Virus record (IMG/VR): IMGVR_UViG_3300031772_000226
Span: 1 to 27,616 of that record
Origin: a virus
DNA: 27,616 bases
Reading direction: 5' to 3' (one strand)
Positions 15,828 through 23,800 of the stretch are shown piece by piece. The notes beneath the pieces were generated by a model. That model had not been told where the DNA came from, did not search any database, and was given only the letters and a program-made list of their open reading frames with translations. Each line of letters opens with the position of its first letter. Positions within the stretch are counted from its first letter, which is position 1. A program made the translations under genes and the position numbers.

Positions 15828-17369
15828 TTACCGAATAGCATTCTGAAACAATTTTGCACTTTCAGGATCATTTGTAGTGTCTATAGTGTGTACAAAATCA
15901 CTAAACTCTTTAAGTACATGTGCTTGTCTACCGATACAAAAGCTAGTCCACTGCAGTCCATGCTCTTGTTTAAAAGCATTTAAACGACGGACAAATGGAT
16001 CCGAAACCTCCGCATTACCATCTGTGATCATCAAAATATCAGATCTCTCCACAAAATTAGTCTTGTTGAGAGCGTGGTCAATCACCGAGCAGAAAGAAGT
16101 CCCTCCTCTTGTCGTCCAGCTCAACACAAAATTCAACAATCTTTCATTATCGGTTCTGTCTTTATCCAAGTGAATACTTTTTTGAATCATGGTGTCGAAG
16201 AGGTGAATGTGTGTTGCACGATTTTGTTGTAAGCATTCTTCCGCAATTACATAAGCAATAGCTTTTGACCAGAGCTCAGATTCACCAGTCATTGAACCAC
16301 TAATATCGATGTACAAAACTACCGGGCCTTTGTCTAACTCTTTAATTTTGGCTTCATAATCTTTCGTAAGTAAAGTTTTCTGGCTGTATTTCAGTGCGAA
16401 AAGAGCACGTCCTTTCTCTGTAGCAGCTAATGCAATTTCTACTGGAAAAGCCTTTATAACTTCATCAGAAAACTTGGCACCTACAATGTCGCTATAGCTA
16501 GTTTGTGATTTACGTGCACGCTTTCGATCTGTCCAGGCTTGACGTAAGGCACCAAGCCTACGCACTAACTCTTTTAATCTTGGATTATTGCTTAGCTTTT
16601 TAGCAAGATTTCGTTTTTGTTCAAGATCATTAAAAATAATACCTTTCCCGCTTTCAGCACCAGCCAGCTGACCCATAGCATCTTGAATGTCTTTCGCAGC
16701 TTGGTGTGCACGATCGACTGCTTTGTCTATTTGAGGTTGAACTACCTCGCTAGCTTGCAACATGGCTTGTTCAATTTGCTGGCCTAATTCTTTACCTTTA
16801 TGGCGAAGCTCAACTGCTTTAGCATCATCGCCTTCTTTCTTGGCTTGCATAAACTGTTCTCTAAGTTCTTGGAGTTGTTTACCTGCATCAGCGAGCATGG
16901 ACGCATCTAGGAGCCCTTTTTGAATTTGAGTTTCAATTACTTCGCTCAACTCGTTAAGTAAATTTACAGCGTTGTTTCCTGCTGTGAATTGGTCTCCGAC
17001 TGAGATCCCGACCAGGTGTGGCCATGCGGGAGAATCACAAATCTGAATAAAAAGACTTACCCAGAACGCAGACTCGGGTTTGTACCCTTTAGGAAATGCC
17101 GGGTTAAGGCCATTTTGTTTGGCATGTAAGTAAGCTTCTATTTCATCAAAGTTGATGACCGTAGTTACGTGCCCTCCGTTGTAGAGAAAATCAAAGAGCT
17201 CTTTGCCAAATCGAGACAACTGTTTGATGTTGTAGTGATCTTCTATGTACTTAACAATGGGGCGAGCATCACGGATAAAGTCATCCCATAAAAAATCTGA
17301 AAGTGCCGATACAGCAAGCAAAAAAGGTTCGTTGTTGACTAAGCGCAAAAACTCGTTGTTGGTTTTCAT
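15828..17369 (-). CDS. ViaA/CoxE-like von Willebrand factor A protein
   Basis: A 513-residue protein with a helical N-terminal two thirds, including a long coiled-coil region at about 145-235, and a C-terminal VWA domain. The MIDAS metal site is complete: DISGSM (D355, S357, S359), T424 in RGGTS and D450 in MITDG. The layout, with the VWA domain at the C-terminus preceded by a helical region, is that of ViaA and other MoxR partner proteins. Its start overlaps the stop of the AAA+ gene upstream as ATGA, so both are made together. Expected to act as substrate adaptor of that ATPase. The target in a phage is unknown. Confidence 0.85.
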   Translation of the reverse strand: MKTNNEFLRLVNNEPFLLAVSALSDFLWDDFIRDARPIVKYIEDHYNIKQLSRFGKELFDFLYNGGHVTTVINFDEIEAYLHAKQNGLNPAFPKGYKPESAFWVSLFIQICDSPAWPHLVGISVGDQFTAGNNAVNLLNELSEVIETQIQKGLLDASMLADAGKQLQELREQFMQAKKEGDDAKAVELRHKGKELGQQIEQAMLQASEVVQPQIDKAVDRAHQAAKDIQDAMGQLAGAESGKGIIFNDLEQKRNLAKKLSNNPRLKELVRRLGALRQAWTDRKRARKSQTSYSDIVGAKFSDEVIKAFPVEIALAATEKGRALFALKYSQKTLLTKDYEAKIKELDKGPVVLYIDISGSMTGESELWSKAIAYVIAEECLQQNRATHIHLFDTMIQKSIHLDKDRTDNERLLNFVLSWTTRGGTSFCSVIDHALNKTNFVERSDILMITDGNAEVSDPFVRRLNAFKQEHGLQWTSFCIGRQAHVLKEFSDFVHTIDTTNDPESAKLFQNAIR

Positions 17370-18550
17370 GATGAAATTTCAGAAATAGATTTAGCCACGG
17401 ATCGACTAGACGATTCGATTAACTGAGTTAACTTTGTTGCAGTTTGTCTGGCGTGAGCAGAGATTCTGTACTGACCCGATTCAAGAATGCTGTCTAGCTT
17501 GCCCGAAAGCGTGTCAAGGTCTCTGTGCATCTTGCGGAGTTTGCCGACAAGGCGATTCAAGTCTTCAACACTACGTGACTCTTGAGAGTGGAGAGCATGG
17601 TATTCCGTAAGAATCCCACTGTGTGCTCGCTTAATACTTTCTAGCAATCTTTCAGCAGTAGGTACTGCCTGCTCTAAAACCTCTTTGATTGCCTGGATGT
17701 CGTCTTTGTTCTGATAAACAATGTGAACCAGAGATCTGTGAAGATGTTCAGGGAACAATTCTTCGTCACCTTGTACCATAGCCCAACCACGCAAAAATTT
17801 AAGAATCTGTACACGGCGGCGATCGCTGATAGTAATGCCTCGGGCGGTTAGGAGATCGATTACTTGGTTGAACGAATCAAGAAAATCATCGCTAACCCTT
17901 AGTGAACAAACCTCAGCTTGGAGAGTTTGTAGATCTTCAAAAGTTAAGCTTGACTTAACTACAGGGCGTTCTTTAATACCCAGAGCCCAGGCATCAAGAC
18001 TTCGTTTAGATGTTGGTTTTTTCAATAGGTCTACTGTTGGTCGGAACAAGAAGCGATCACAGAAAGCTTGCAGTGATTCTTCTTGAGGGAAACTATTTGT
18101 TGCTGCAACGATTGATTGAATGGGAGTCTCAATCACATCACGTCCGTTGTTGAACGTGCGCTCGTTGAGAATTGTCAGCAACGAATTAAGGACAGCAGAA
18201 CTACCTCGGAACAGCTCATCGAGGAAGGCTATGTTTGTTGTTGGCAGGTAACCTCTAACGTCTCTAACGTATTCATCTTTCAGCAACTTCGACACAGCAA
18301 CTGGACCAAACAATTCACTTGGATCCGTCGTGGGTGAGAGTAGATAACCAAAGAATTGAGATCCTTTGAAGCCACTTGATACGGCGCGAACAAGCTCAGA
18401 CTTACCAGTGCCAGGCAATCCAAATAAGAAAGCATTTTGCTTTGTGATAAGCGAAGCAAGCAGACCATCGATGATGTCTTCCCGCTCAAGGAAGCTTGCA
18501 TTTAATGAGGAACGGAGATTTTGTAGATTAGTAAAAAGTTGGTCGTTCAT
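17366..18550 (-). CDS. MoxR/RavA-like AAA+ ATPase
   Basis: A 394-residue protein. The AAA+ core has Walker A GLPGTGKS (44-51), Walker B AFLDE (108-112), sensor 1 AATN (149-152) and an arginine-finger-type CDRF (164-167). The stretch FLDELFRGSSAVLNSLLTILNERTFNNG closely follows the RavA pattern of the MoxR group. A helical C-terminal part of about 190 residues follows, where RavA has its partner-binding domain. ATGA coupling to the VWA gene supports a RavA-ViaA-like pair. In bacteria such pairs act as chaperone-like machines on metalloprotein and respiratory complexes; the phage use is not known. Confidence 0.9.
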   Translation of the reverse strand: MNDQLFTNLQNLRSSLNASFLEREDIIDGLLASLITKQNAFLFGLPGTGKSELVRAVSSGFKGSQFFGYLLSPTTDPSELFGPVAVSKLLKDEYVRDVRGYLPTTNIAFLDELFRGSSAVLNSLLTILNERTFNNGRDVIETPIQSIVAATNSFPQEESLQAFCDRFLFRPTVDLLKKPTSKRSLDAWALGIKERPVVKSSLTFEDLQTLQAEVCSLRVSDDFLDSFNQVIDLLTARGITISDRRRVQILKFLRGWAMVQGDEELFPEHLHRSLVHIVYQNKDDIQAIKEVLEQAVPTAERLLESIKRAHSGILTEYHALHSQESRSVEDLNRLVGKLRKMHRDLDTLSGKLDSILESGQYRISAHARQTATKLTQLIESSSRSVAKSISEISS

Positions 18551-18577
18551 TTGTTTAAAAGTGTTTGAGTTGTTAAA

Positions 18578-19789
18578 TCAAAAATCAAGATCGTCTACTG
18601 AGTCAGCTTTGATAGTTTGTACCTCCTCTATAAGATCCTCTAAATTTGTTGAATGAGCTTTGATTAGTTCACATCGCTGGTCAAACAGAGTCTGCAAGTG
18701 GCGTGCTCTCTGTTGATAAACGTCCTTTTCAACCTGTAGTTCACGGTGCAATTCATCAAGTTGATCTTGATTATCTGCTGAGCTAATCTTACTTAGAAGA
18801 TCACGGTAGGTGCCAGACAGAGCTAAGGAACGCTTTAAGGCTTCAAGCCCCTCGCTTGTGTTGCGAGAGTCAACGATTGCCTGGAGCTCGCTACGGATAT
18901 CAACTTTTAATTCTGCATACTTCTTGTAAGCCTTGTCTTTAGCCTTAGCTGAATCTGACTGAAGTTGAACGCCCACATCAAGTAAATCATTCGATAGCTT
19001 TGAAAGATTTTCAAAGCCAGGGCAGTGTCGTGTGATCAACTGCAGTGTTTCAGCAGTTATCTGCCAAGAACCTCTACGCTTTGTACCACCTGTTTGTCGT
19101 TCACCAACTTTGGAAGAGACACGTACATCTAAATCATCCAATAGATCTGCAGCTTTAGCCAGAACACGATCAGCTGCACCTTCGCGTGCAGCTTCTAATA
19201 CCTCAGTTGTATTAAACATCGCGGCTTCTTGAATCGCCGTGGAAATGGTGTGCTCTTCTTTACTTTTAGATACTCCTATACTCACAGGATTTGGTCCGAC
19301 TACAAACACACGAATCGGATTATCAAACTCTTGTTTAGTAGGAAATATTTTTAAGTAAGCTTCTTTAGCTAGCTTGAAACCTTCAGTATCATCCTTAAAT
19401 AAAGGCTCTAGGAATCCTTCAACAGTGTTGGACCACCTGGTGTATTCACCTAGCCACAGTTTATTTAACTGTTCGTTGTAGCCAGCTGCATCAGAACGAA
19501 TCTTGGCGATTCTTTCCATTGCCTCTTCAAAATAATCTTCGTGAAGGAAGTGAACATCTCCATTGTGGATGGTGCACTCATCGTACAGTTTGCGTTGCTC
19601 TATGCGCAGCAGGTTGAGAAAGTCTTTGAGTTTACCTGATAAATTAGGACGCACAGAAACAGATTGTTGCTTCTCCAGCACATCAATAACACTGTTAGGC
19701 AGCTGGAGATCGACCATTTTGATCTGAGTGCTCTGCCTTACCGAAGCGCTGACAGAGCAGTGAAGAAGAAAGATTTTGTCGTTGTTCAT
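18578..19789 (-). CDS. Coiled-coil protein, possibly DUF3150-like, partner of the AAA+/VWA pair
   Basis: About 403 residues from ATG 19789; a GTG at 19795 would give a GTGA overlap with the upstream stop. The N-terminal 160 residues (LSGKLKDFLNLLRIEQRKLYDEC, then LHEDYFEEAMERIAKIRSDAA) resemble the layout of DUF3150 proteins, which are often encoded next to MoxR and VWA genes; this link is from memory and needs a profile search. The rest is alpha-helical and coiled-coil (320-400). The chain ends DSVDDLDF, an acidic tail with terminal phenylalanine like those of SSB-type proteins. It lies 27 bases upstream of the AAA+ gene. Confidence 0.7.
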   Translation of the reverse strand: MNNDKIFLLHCSVSASVRQSTQIKMVDLQLPNSVIDVLEKQQSVSVRPNLSGKLKDFLNLLRIEQRKLYDECTIHNGDVHFLHEDYFEEAMERIAKIRSDAAGYNEQLNKLWLGEYTRWSNTVEGFLEPLFKDDTEGFKLAKEAYLKIFPTKQEFDNPIRVFVVGPNPVSIGVSKSKEEHTISTAIQEAAMFNTTEVLEAAREGAADRVLAKAADLLDDLDVRVSSKVGERQTGGTKRRGSWQITAETLQLITRHCPGFENLSKLSNDLLDVGVQLQSDSAKAKDKAYKKYAELKVDIRSELQAIVDSRNTSEGLEALKRSLALSGTYRDLLSKISSADNQDQLDELHRELQVEKDVYQQRARHLQTLFDQRCELIKAHSTNLEDLIEEVQTIKADSVDDLDF

Positions 19790-19791
19790 GA

Positions 19792-20217
19792 TCACTTAAG
19801 GCGACGGAAGACGGTGGTAATTTTGTCAGTAATGAGATCGATAGCGCCAGTAAGATCAAGTTGTTTGATCAAACTGTCCCGCTCAATTTTGGCAATCTTG
19901 AGCTTGCGCTCAAGGTCAGCAATTTTCTCGTTGAGCTTGTCGATTTTTGGGTGAGGTGAAGGGACACGATCAACCCGAACAACGATGTTTGTGCGGAATT
20001 CGGGGAACTTGAACAGGGACTCCTCTCCTTTGAATACTGAGAGATTGTGTCCACCGTGTTCCGCGTGGCATAGCAACGTAGTCAGGTTGCTGCGTGCTGC
20101 TTCGTACTCTATGCCGAAGCTTCCGTTAAGCTCAGCCAAAGCAACATCGCAGGCGTCGTAACGCTCAGCGCTGATGCGTCCCTGTTCAACCAGGGATTGT
20201 GTAGTGATCTTACCCAT
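19792..20217 (-). CDS. Small coiled-coil protein, first gene of the AAA+/VWA unit
   Basis: One hundred and forty-one residues. The first 70 residues are a mixed domain (RYDACDVALAELNGSFGIEYEA, CHAEHGGHN), then a clear coiled coil at about 90-120 (KIDKLNEKIADLERKLKIAKIE). No known family recognised. It is preceded by a good promoter with a leader of about 50 bases and its stop overlaps or abuts the next gene, so it starts the operon. Confidence 0.7.
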   Translation of the reverse strand: MGKITTQSLVEQGRISAERYDACDVALAELNGSFGIEYEAARSNLTTLLCHAEHGGHNLSVFKGEESLFKFPEFRTNIVVRVDRVPSPHPKIDKLNEKIADLERKLKIAKIERDSLIKQLDLTGAIDLITDKITTVFRRLK

Positions 20218-20274
20218 GTGATGTGATTAAGAGGGAACGCACCACGTTAAGGGCCGGTGCCGCCCATGCACAGC

Positions 20275-20303
20275 AATGTACATCCTTCTGCTCACCTTGT
20301 CAA
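20275..20303 (-). promoter_or_regulatory. Sigma70-type promoter for the AAA+/VWA operon
   Basis: On the minus strand TTGACA (20303-20298), a 17-base spacer and TACATT (20280-20275). It faces the gene starting at 20217, with a predicted leader of about 50 bases. This is one of the two best promoter matches in the window. The rest of the 258-base gap (20304-20475) is AT-rich with T/A runs and no frame. Confidence 0.8.
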
Positions 20304-20475
20304 CCCTTGAGCACAGAGTTAGCTTTGGTAAAGCTGAGGTTAAGTAAGTACAACTTTTCTTAATTAAAAATCTTTTTTTAAGTTATAAGGTAGCAACAAA
20401 ACTGGAGTGCTTAAATAATATTTATCTTTTTGATTTGTGTCTCAGAGTGTAAACATGTAAGACTTGTGATTGGTA

Positions 20476-20991
20476 TTACATAAGTCCCTTACTACGAGAT
20501 ACTTTTGCATCAAAGTTATAGCGCCCTGTGTGCCTGTAGCTCATCCGAGGTTCAGCAGACATCTCTGTAAAGATGATCTGACCGCATCTCATACCAGGCC
20601 AGAGTGGAAACGCCGAGAACTGTTTAGCGTTCTTAAACTCAAGCGTTAGCACCGAGTTGTTAAAACCAGGGTCGATATAGCCGGCCATAAGGTGCTCCAG
20701 ACCAGCACGTGCGAGTGAAGACTTCAATGCAAACTTTGCGCAAATATCATCTGGAATGTTAAAGACTTCGATTGTTTCAGCAAGGATAAATTCATTTGGC
20801 TGCAGTAAAAATGGGTTGGATCTTGTGTGTTCCGAAATATCTTTTGCCAGTAGGCCACCATCTTTTACTTCGATGTAGAAGTTTGTGCCAAGAGTTACAT
20901 CAAGACTCGCAGGGTTAAGCAGCGTGGGATCATAGGGTTTAACCATACCGCCCTCGCAGAGAGCTTCGATTTGCCAGTCAGGGAGAACCAC
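20476..20991 (-). CDS. dcd: dCTP deaminase, Dcd/dUTPase family
   Basis: A 171-residue protein of the trimeric dUTPase-like fold. Motifs are LNPASLDVTLG (26-35), KSSLARAGL (90-98), AGYIDPGF (103-110), and VLTLEFKN with E118 in the catalytic glutamate position of dCTP deaminases. Length and the SLDVTLG motif point to dCTP deaminase rather than a plain dUTPase. It would convert dCTP to dUTP and so feed dTTP synthesis for phage DNA. Starts with GTG at 20991, 24 bases past the MarR-like gene. No strong terminator was seen after it. Confidence 0.88.
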   Translation of the reverse strand: MVLPDWQIEALCEGGMVKPYDPTLLNPASLDVTLGTNFYIEVKDGGLLAKDISEHTRSNPFLLQPNEFILAETIEVFNIPDDICAKFALKSSLARAGLEHLMAGYIDPGFNNSVLTLEFKNAKQFSAFPLWPGMRCGQIIFTEMSAEPRMSYRHTGRYNFDAKVSRSKGLM

Positions 20992-21015
20992 AGAGAGTAG
21001 AAAGCTTGAATGAGA

Positions 21016-21372
21016 TTAACCTAAACGGCTGTAAATTTCATCAAATAATTCACGACCTTTAACTGTAAGTTTTACGAGCTTGATTCTTTGATCTGCGTGC
21101 CAGGGCTCACGGTTGATCAGGCCCATGCCCAGCCCTCCTTTCTGAGTTTGTGTATCCAGTAGGCTACAGTTCCGACTAACGCTTGACTTGGGGATGTTTA
21201 ATCTCCTGGAGATGTCTGTCTGAAGAAGTCCTTCAAGAGACTCTCCGATAGTAAGAAAGATAAGAAGTGTAGTACAGGAAACTTCACGCGGATTGTACCG
21301 TGCAAAGGGTTCTATGACACGGGAAAGCACAGAACAGCGTGTCGGGACAGATGCGATTGTATTTGATATCAT
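21016..21372 (-). CDS. MarR-like winged-helix regulator
   Basis: One hundred and eighteen residues. ESLEGLLQTDISRRLNIPKSSVSRN is a helix-turn-helix of MarR type (Q-x-D-I-S-x-x-L-N-I-P-x-S-S-V-S-R), then a wing (GGLGMGLINRE, then RIKLVKLTVKGRELFDEIY), which is the usual end of this family. Its ATG overlaps the TAA of a small membrane protein gene as TAATG. It sits between the early small genes and dcd and may switch early transcription; the target is not known. Confidence 0.8.
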   Translation of the reverse strand: MISNTIASVPTRCSVLSRVIEPFARYNPREVSCTTLLIFLTIGESLEGLLQTDISRRLNIPKSSVSRNCSLLDTQTQKGGLGMGLINREPWHADQRIKLVKLTVKGRELFDEIYSRLG

Positions 21373-21527
21373 TAGCAGCCAGGAGCTAGGTAGAGTTTAC
21401 CGTTAGGAGCCGTGGGACACTGGATTAGTTCAGTTTTTGATGAAGGACCATTACGCAAGACTACGCCAAGAAGAACTGCGGCGGAGAATATAAATGCAAG
21501 GAGTTGGAGTTGTTTGTAGTTATACAT
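21372..21527 (-). CDS. 51-residue single-span membrane protein
   Basis: A short gene starting MYNYKQLQ, then one hydrophobic span at about residues 9-24 (LLAFIFSAAVLLGVVL), and a small tail with two cysteines (LIQCPTAPNGKLYLAPGC). Positive N-terminus and the cysteines suggest the tail faces the periplasm. The stop overlaps the MarR-like start (TAATG), which supports a real, coupled gene. It could be a small membrane-acting host-takeover protein, but no homologue was recognised. Confidence 0.65.
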   Translation of the reverse strand: MYNYKQLQLLAFIFSAAVLLGVVLRNGPSSKTELIQCPTAPNGKLYLAPGC

Positions 21528-21570
21528 TGTGAGAAGTTGAGTTAATTAGTTCTGACACTTAATAAGAACA

Positions 21571-21936
21571 TTAGTACATTGGAACACGGCTGACGGTGTA
21601 ATCTTGGCGATCTTGCATAGGGATCACATCGTCTTGTGTAGTCAGAAACCACTCAAAATTAGTTTGTGATACGCAAGCGCCACAGAACTCACGCAAGATA
21701 GCGTTTAGACGTGACTTAGTTGTAGAAGTCCGCCAGCCGCAGTTATTTACTGTTACTGCGTTGGGGGTGATTGTGGCGATTAGATTGTCGTGCAAGTAGA
21801 CGTTGCAGCGGTCGATGATGCGATCGTCGTTGTCTACTGGGTGAGGGAAGTGAATACACTCAACGCGAGTGTTATCAAGGTTGAGATCCTTACGCCCCAT
21901 GATAGCGGCGAGCATCTTACGTTCAATTGTTCGCAT
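21571..21936 (-). CDS. Conserved phage hypothetical protein, GWRTSTTKSRLNA type
   Basis: One hundred and twenty-one residues. The start MRTIERKMLAAI and the string NVYLHDNLIATI..VTVNNCGWRTSTTKSRLNAIL match a family of small proteins I know from diverse phages, often in early regions; function unknown. The leader just upstream shares an A/C-rich string with the leader of the gene at 22877. Confidence 0.8.
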   Translation of the reverse strand: MRTIERKMLAAIMGRKDLNLDNTRVECIHFPHPVDNDDRIIDRCNVYLHDNLIATITPNAVTVNNCGWRTSTTKSRLNAILREFCGACVSQTNFEWFLTTQDDVIPMQDRQDYTVSRVPMY

Positions 21937-21971
21937 GATTGTGTTGGTGTAATTGTGTGCGGTGTTTCGCG

Positions 21972-22169
21972 TTAGCGGCTGCTAGATGTTGGTGAGACTG
22001 AATACTTAAATGGTTTGTTCATGTCATAGATAACTTTGTATTTGATGCCGTTTGTGCTAAATGTTTTGATAATGTCTGATAGTTGTTCTTGGGTTGGATT
22101 GTTTAATGTGATTGGCTTAAGTTCAGGCCAGCGTGGATCTGGCAGTGGTGCAATAGTTACATTACTCAT
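21972..22169 (-). CDS. Small hypothetical protein
   Basis: Sixty-five residues, MSNVTIAPLPDPRWPELKPI at the start, TQEQLSDIIKTFSTNGIKYKVIYD in the middle and a serine-rich end. The middle looks like a helix-strand unit. No family recognised. Spacing to neighbours is 35-50 bases. Confidence 0.6.
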   Translation of the reverse strand: MSNVTIAPLPDPRWPELKPITLNNPTQEQLSDIIKTFSTNGIKYKVIYDMNKPFKYSVSPTSSSR

Positions 22170-22218
22170 TGGTTTAGTGTGTGAATGTTGTATTTATCAT
22201 CTGCTGTAAGTTAAATCA

Positions 22219-22443
22219 TCAGAAAATACCTCGTGATTCGATGTGAGCTTGAATGGCAGCATCAGAAGGTTCCCACCCTTCAAGATACTCAAGGGCCGGG
22301 ATAATGTTGTCTTCGATTTGATCGAGTACATCAGAGGGAATCGTGCTGTCGTTCCGAATGATCTTTTTAAACTGAGCGAGCGAGTGATAGGCGAGAGAGT
22401 GCCAACTCAAAGCGTAAAGATCGTAGGGGATGTGATTTGACAT
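22219..22443 (-). CDS. Small hypothetical protein
   Basis: Seventy-four residues, probably all helix (LAQFKKIIRNDSTIPSDVLDQIEDNIIPALEYLEGW), ending with DAAIQAHIESRGIF. No family recognised. A 15-base string in its leader (22462-22476) recurs in the structured block at 24849-24863, but such a match is not unusual by chance. Confidence 0.6.
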   Translation of the reverse strand: MSNHIPYDLYALSWHSLAYHSLAQFKKIIRNDSTIPSDVLDQIEDNIIPALEYLEGWEPSDAAIQAHIESRGIF

Positions 22444-22505
22444 GATGAGAAAGAATGAGAAATGATGACCGTAGAAAACACGCGTGGCTAATAATCAGGC
22501 CCCAA

Positions 22506-22673
22506 TCATGATTCCCTCCATGCTTTGCAGCAACGTGAGCTGATGTAATAGTCAGCAGAGTAGTCAGCGTAGCGATACTCTCGCACTGTACAAGATGCCT
22601 CTTGGTATGAATCAAACTCGTCGATAGTTTCTAAGTAGTTGTGATTGATAGAGCGGCGTTGGATGTAATACAT
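22506..22673 (-). CDS. 55-residue hypothetical protein, MYYIQRR type
   Basis: A short frame MYYIQRRSINHNYLETIDEF, then REYRYADYSADYYISSRCC and KAWRES. Strand-helix-strand layout. It resembles the gene at 23801-24043, whose start is MFYLHRRTSYGRY followed by an E-Y-E stretch, so the two may be paralogues. The next gene upstream ends nine bases before its start, and the block is packed in this way throughout, which supports it. Confidence 0.6.
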   Translation of the reverse strand: MYYIQRRSINHNYLETIDEFDSYQEASCTVREYRYADYSADYYISSRCCKAWRES

Positions 22674-22682
22674 GATTAGTCT

Positions 22683-22877
22683 TCAGAATGTGATGGTTTG
22701 ATTGAAACTAGAGAAAGTCTTTGTCCGTAGGTATTCGATCAACTGTAGATCTTCCTGGGCCCAGTCACCACCGGGATGGTCTGGAGTTTCGTTGATTAGT
22801 TTTAGAAGATCTTGTTGGTATGCGCTAATCATGCGGCGCATAAAGTTACGATCGACTTTAGTCTCAGTGTCGTACAT
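22683..22877 (-). CDS. Small hypothetical protein
   Basis: Sixty-four residues, mainly helix (FMRRMISAYQQDLLKLINETPDH, then QEDLQLIEYLRTKTF). No family recognised. The leader (CACACAATTACA then ACAACA) is close to that of the gene at 21936 and contains no purine-rich ribosome site. Confidence 0.65.
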   Translation of the reverse strand: MYDTETKVDRNFMRRMISAYQQDLLKLINETPDHPGGDWAQEDLQLIEYLRTKTFSSFNQTITF

Positions 22878-22918
22878 TGTGCTGTTGTTGTAATTGTGTG
22901 AGTTGGCCCGCGAAGCGG

Positions 22919-23131
22919 TTAGTCAAAGTCTTTAGGGTCTATATCTACAGGGCGCTGGATAACCTTGTCGCCTGTATCTTCTACCTGGGAAGTGATAACA
23001 ATTCGACCACACAGTGCGTTGTACGCAGCAGGACACTCATGCATTAAATGACGGCGCATCTCTTGCGACATGTAGTTCTTAAGTGTGTGCAAGATCTGAT
23101 CTTTGTGAAAGACTCGAATGTGGTTGTACAT
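22919..23131 (-). CDS. Small hypothetical protein
   Basis: Seventy residues from ATG 23131 (MYNHIRVFHKDQILHTL). Contains YMSQEMRRHLMHECPAAYN, CGRIVITSQV and an acidic end. A helix followed by a strand. No family recognised. Start was taken after the stop of the upstream gene, five bases apart; a TTG at 23143 would overlap it. Confidence 0.65.
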   Translation of the reverse strand: MYNHIRVFHKDQILHTLKNYMSQEMRRHLMHECPAAYNALCGRIVITSQVEDTGDKVIQRPVDIDPKDFD

Positions 23132-23136
23132 AGTAA

Positions 23137-23448
23137 TTACCAAAAGTTACCTAGACGAAACTCAGAAACAAAGCTGTGGGCAATAGACTCAGCAGCTGCA
23201 AGACGTTCAGGCTTAGGAAAGTAAGTGTTCCAAGTTGTTGCCATAGAGCCATAGCACAGTTTGTAATCCTTAGCAGCTGGCACAAGTAAGTAACGCTCGA
23301 TGTAAGCGATTGCACGATCAAGATTGAATGTGCCTTGCTTGTAAAACTTAGATAAAGTTTTGCCTACACTGTTGTAATGAACAGAGGAGAAGTTGAGCGC
23401 GTAAACTTCAAGCTCACGCGCAGCAATGGTGTCGATTGTGGGGGCCAT
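23137..23448 (-). CDS. Small hypothetical protein
   Basis: One hundred and three residues. RELEVYALNFSSVHYNSVGKTL, then NLDRAIAYIERYLLVPAAKDY, CYGSMATTWNTYFPKP and AAAESIAHSFVSEFRLGNFW. The helix-rich pattern with the alternating Y and L is like other small cyanophage proteins that handle no known reaction. No function assigned. Confidence 0.7.
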   Translation of the reverse strand: MAPTIDTIAARELEVYALNFSSVHYNSVGKTLSKFYKQGTFNLDRAIAYIERYLLVPAAKDYKLCYGSMATTWNTYFPKPERLAAAESIAHSFVSEFRLGNFW

Positions 23449-23463
23449 GATGATAAGATTTGC

Positions 23464-23634
23464 TCAGTAGTTGTAGGAAGGAAAGTCAGACTCAGACTCT
23501 ATAAATTCTAGGTATGCGTACACATTCTGCATACTCCAAGACCTATAGAACTCGTGTTGATTGTTGTTGCGACAATCAATCCAGTTCAGTGAGTCGTAGT
23601 CGATTGCGATTGCATCGGTGAAATAGTTAGTCAT
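23464..23634 (-). CDS. 56-residue hypothetical protein
   Basis: A short frame MTNYFTDAIAIDYDSLNWID, then HEFYRSWSMQNVYAYLEFIE and an acidic, tyrosine-rich end. It fills the space between 23448 and 23637 exactly, with two bases to the gene upstream, as the neighbouring small genes do. No family recognised. Confidence 0.6.
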   Translation of the reverse strand: MTNYFTDAIAIDYDSLNWIDCRNNNQHEFYRSWSMQNVYAYLEFIESESDFPSYNY

Positions 23635-23636
23635 TG

Positions 23637-23798
23637 TCAAATTTGCATGGCAAACAGTTGGAAAGCATCAAGCAAGTTGCTGAAATCTTCCTCTTCTATA
23701 GGATCGACATCACCAGACAATGAGAGTTGATTAAGTGCGGCAAGAATAAACTCAACCTCGCGACGATTAACGAAGTTAAAGTACGGAATTGGTTGCAT
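23637..23798 (-). CDS. Small hypothetical protein
   Basis: Fifty-three residues from ATG 23798 (MQPIPYFNFVNRREVEFILAAL), then an acidic stretch (DPIEEEDFSNLL). The ATG is taken because it lies just after the upstream stop; a longer frame to 23837 would run into that gene. Probably two helices. No family recognised. Confidence 0.6.
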   Translation of the reverse strand: MQPIPYFNFVNRREVEFILAALNQLSLSGDVDPIEEEDFSNLLDAFQLFAMQI

Positions 23799-23800
23799 GA

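Noticed and set aside
22462-22476. 15-base string repeated at 24849-24863
   Set aside because: One exact 15-base match is close to what chance gives in 27 kb, and the surroundings do not align.
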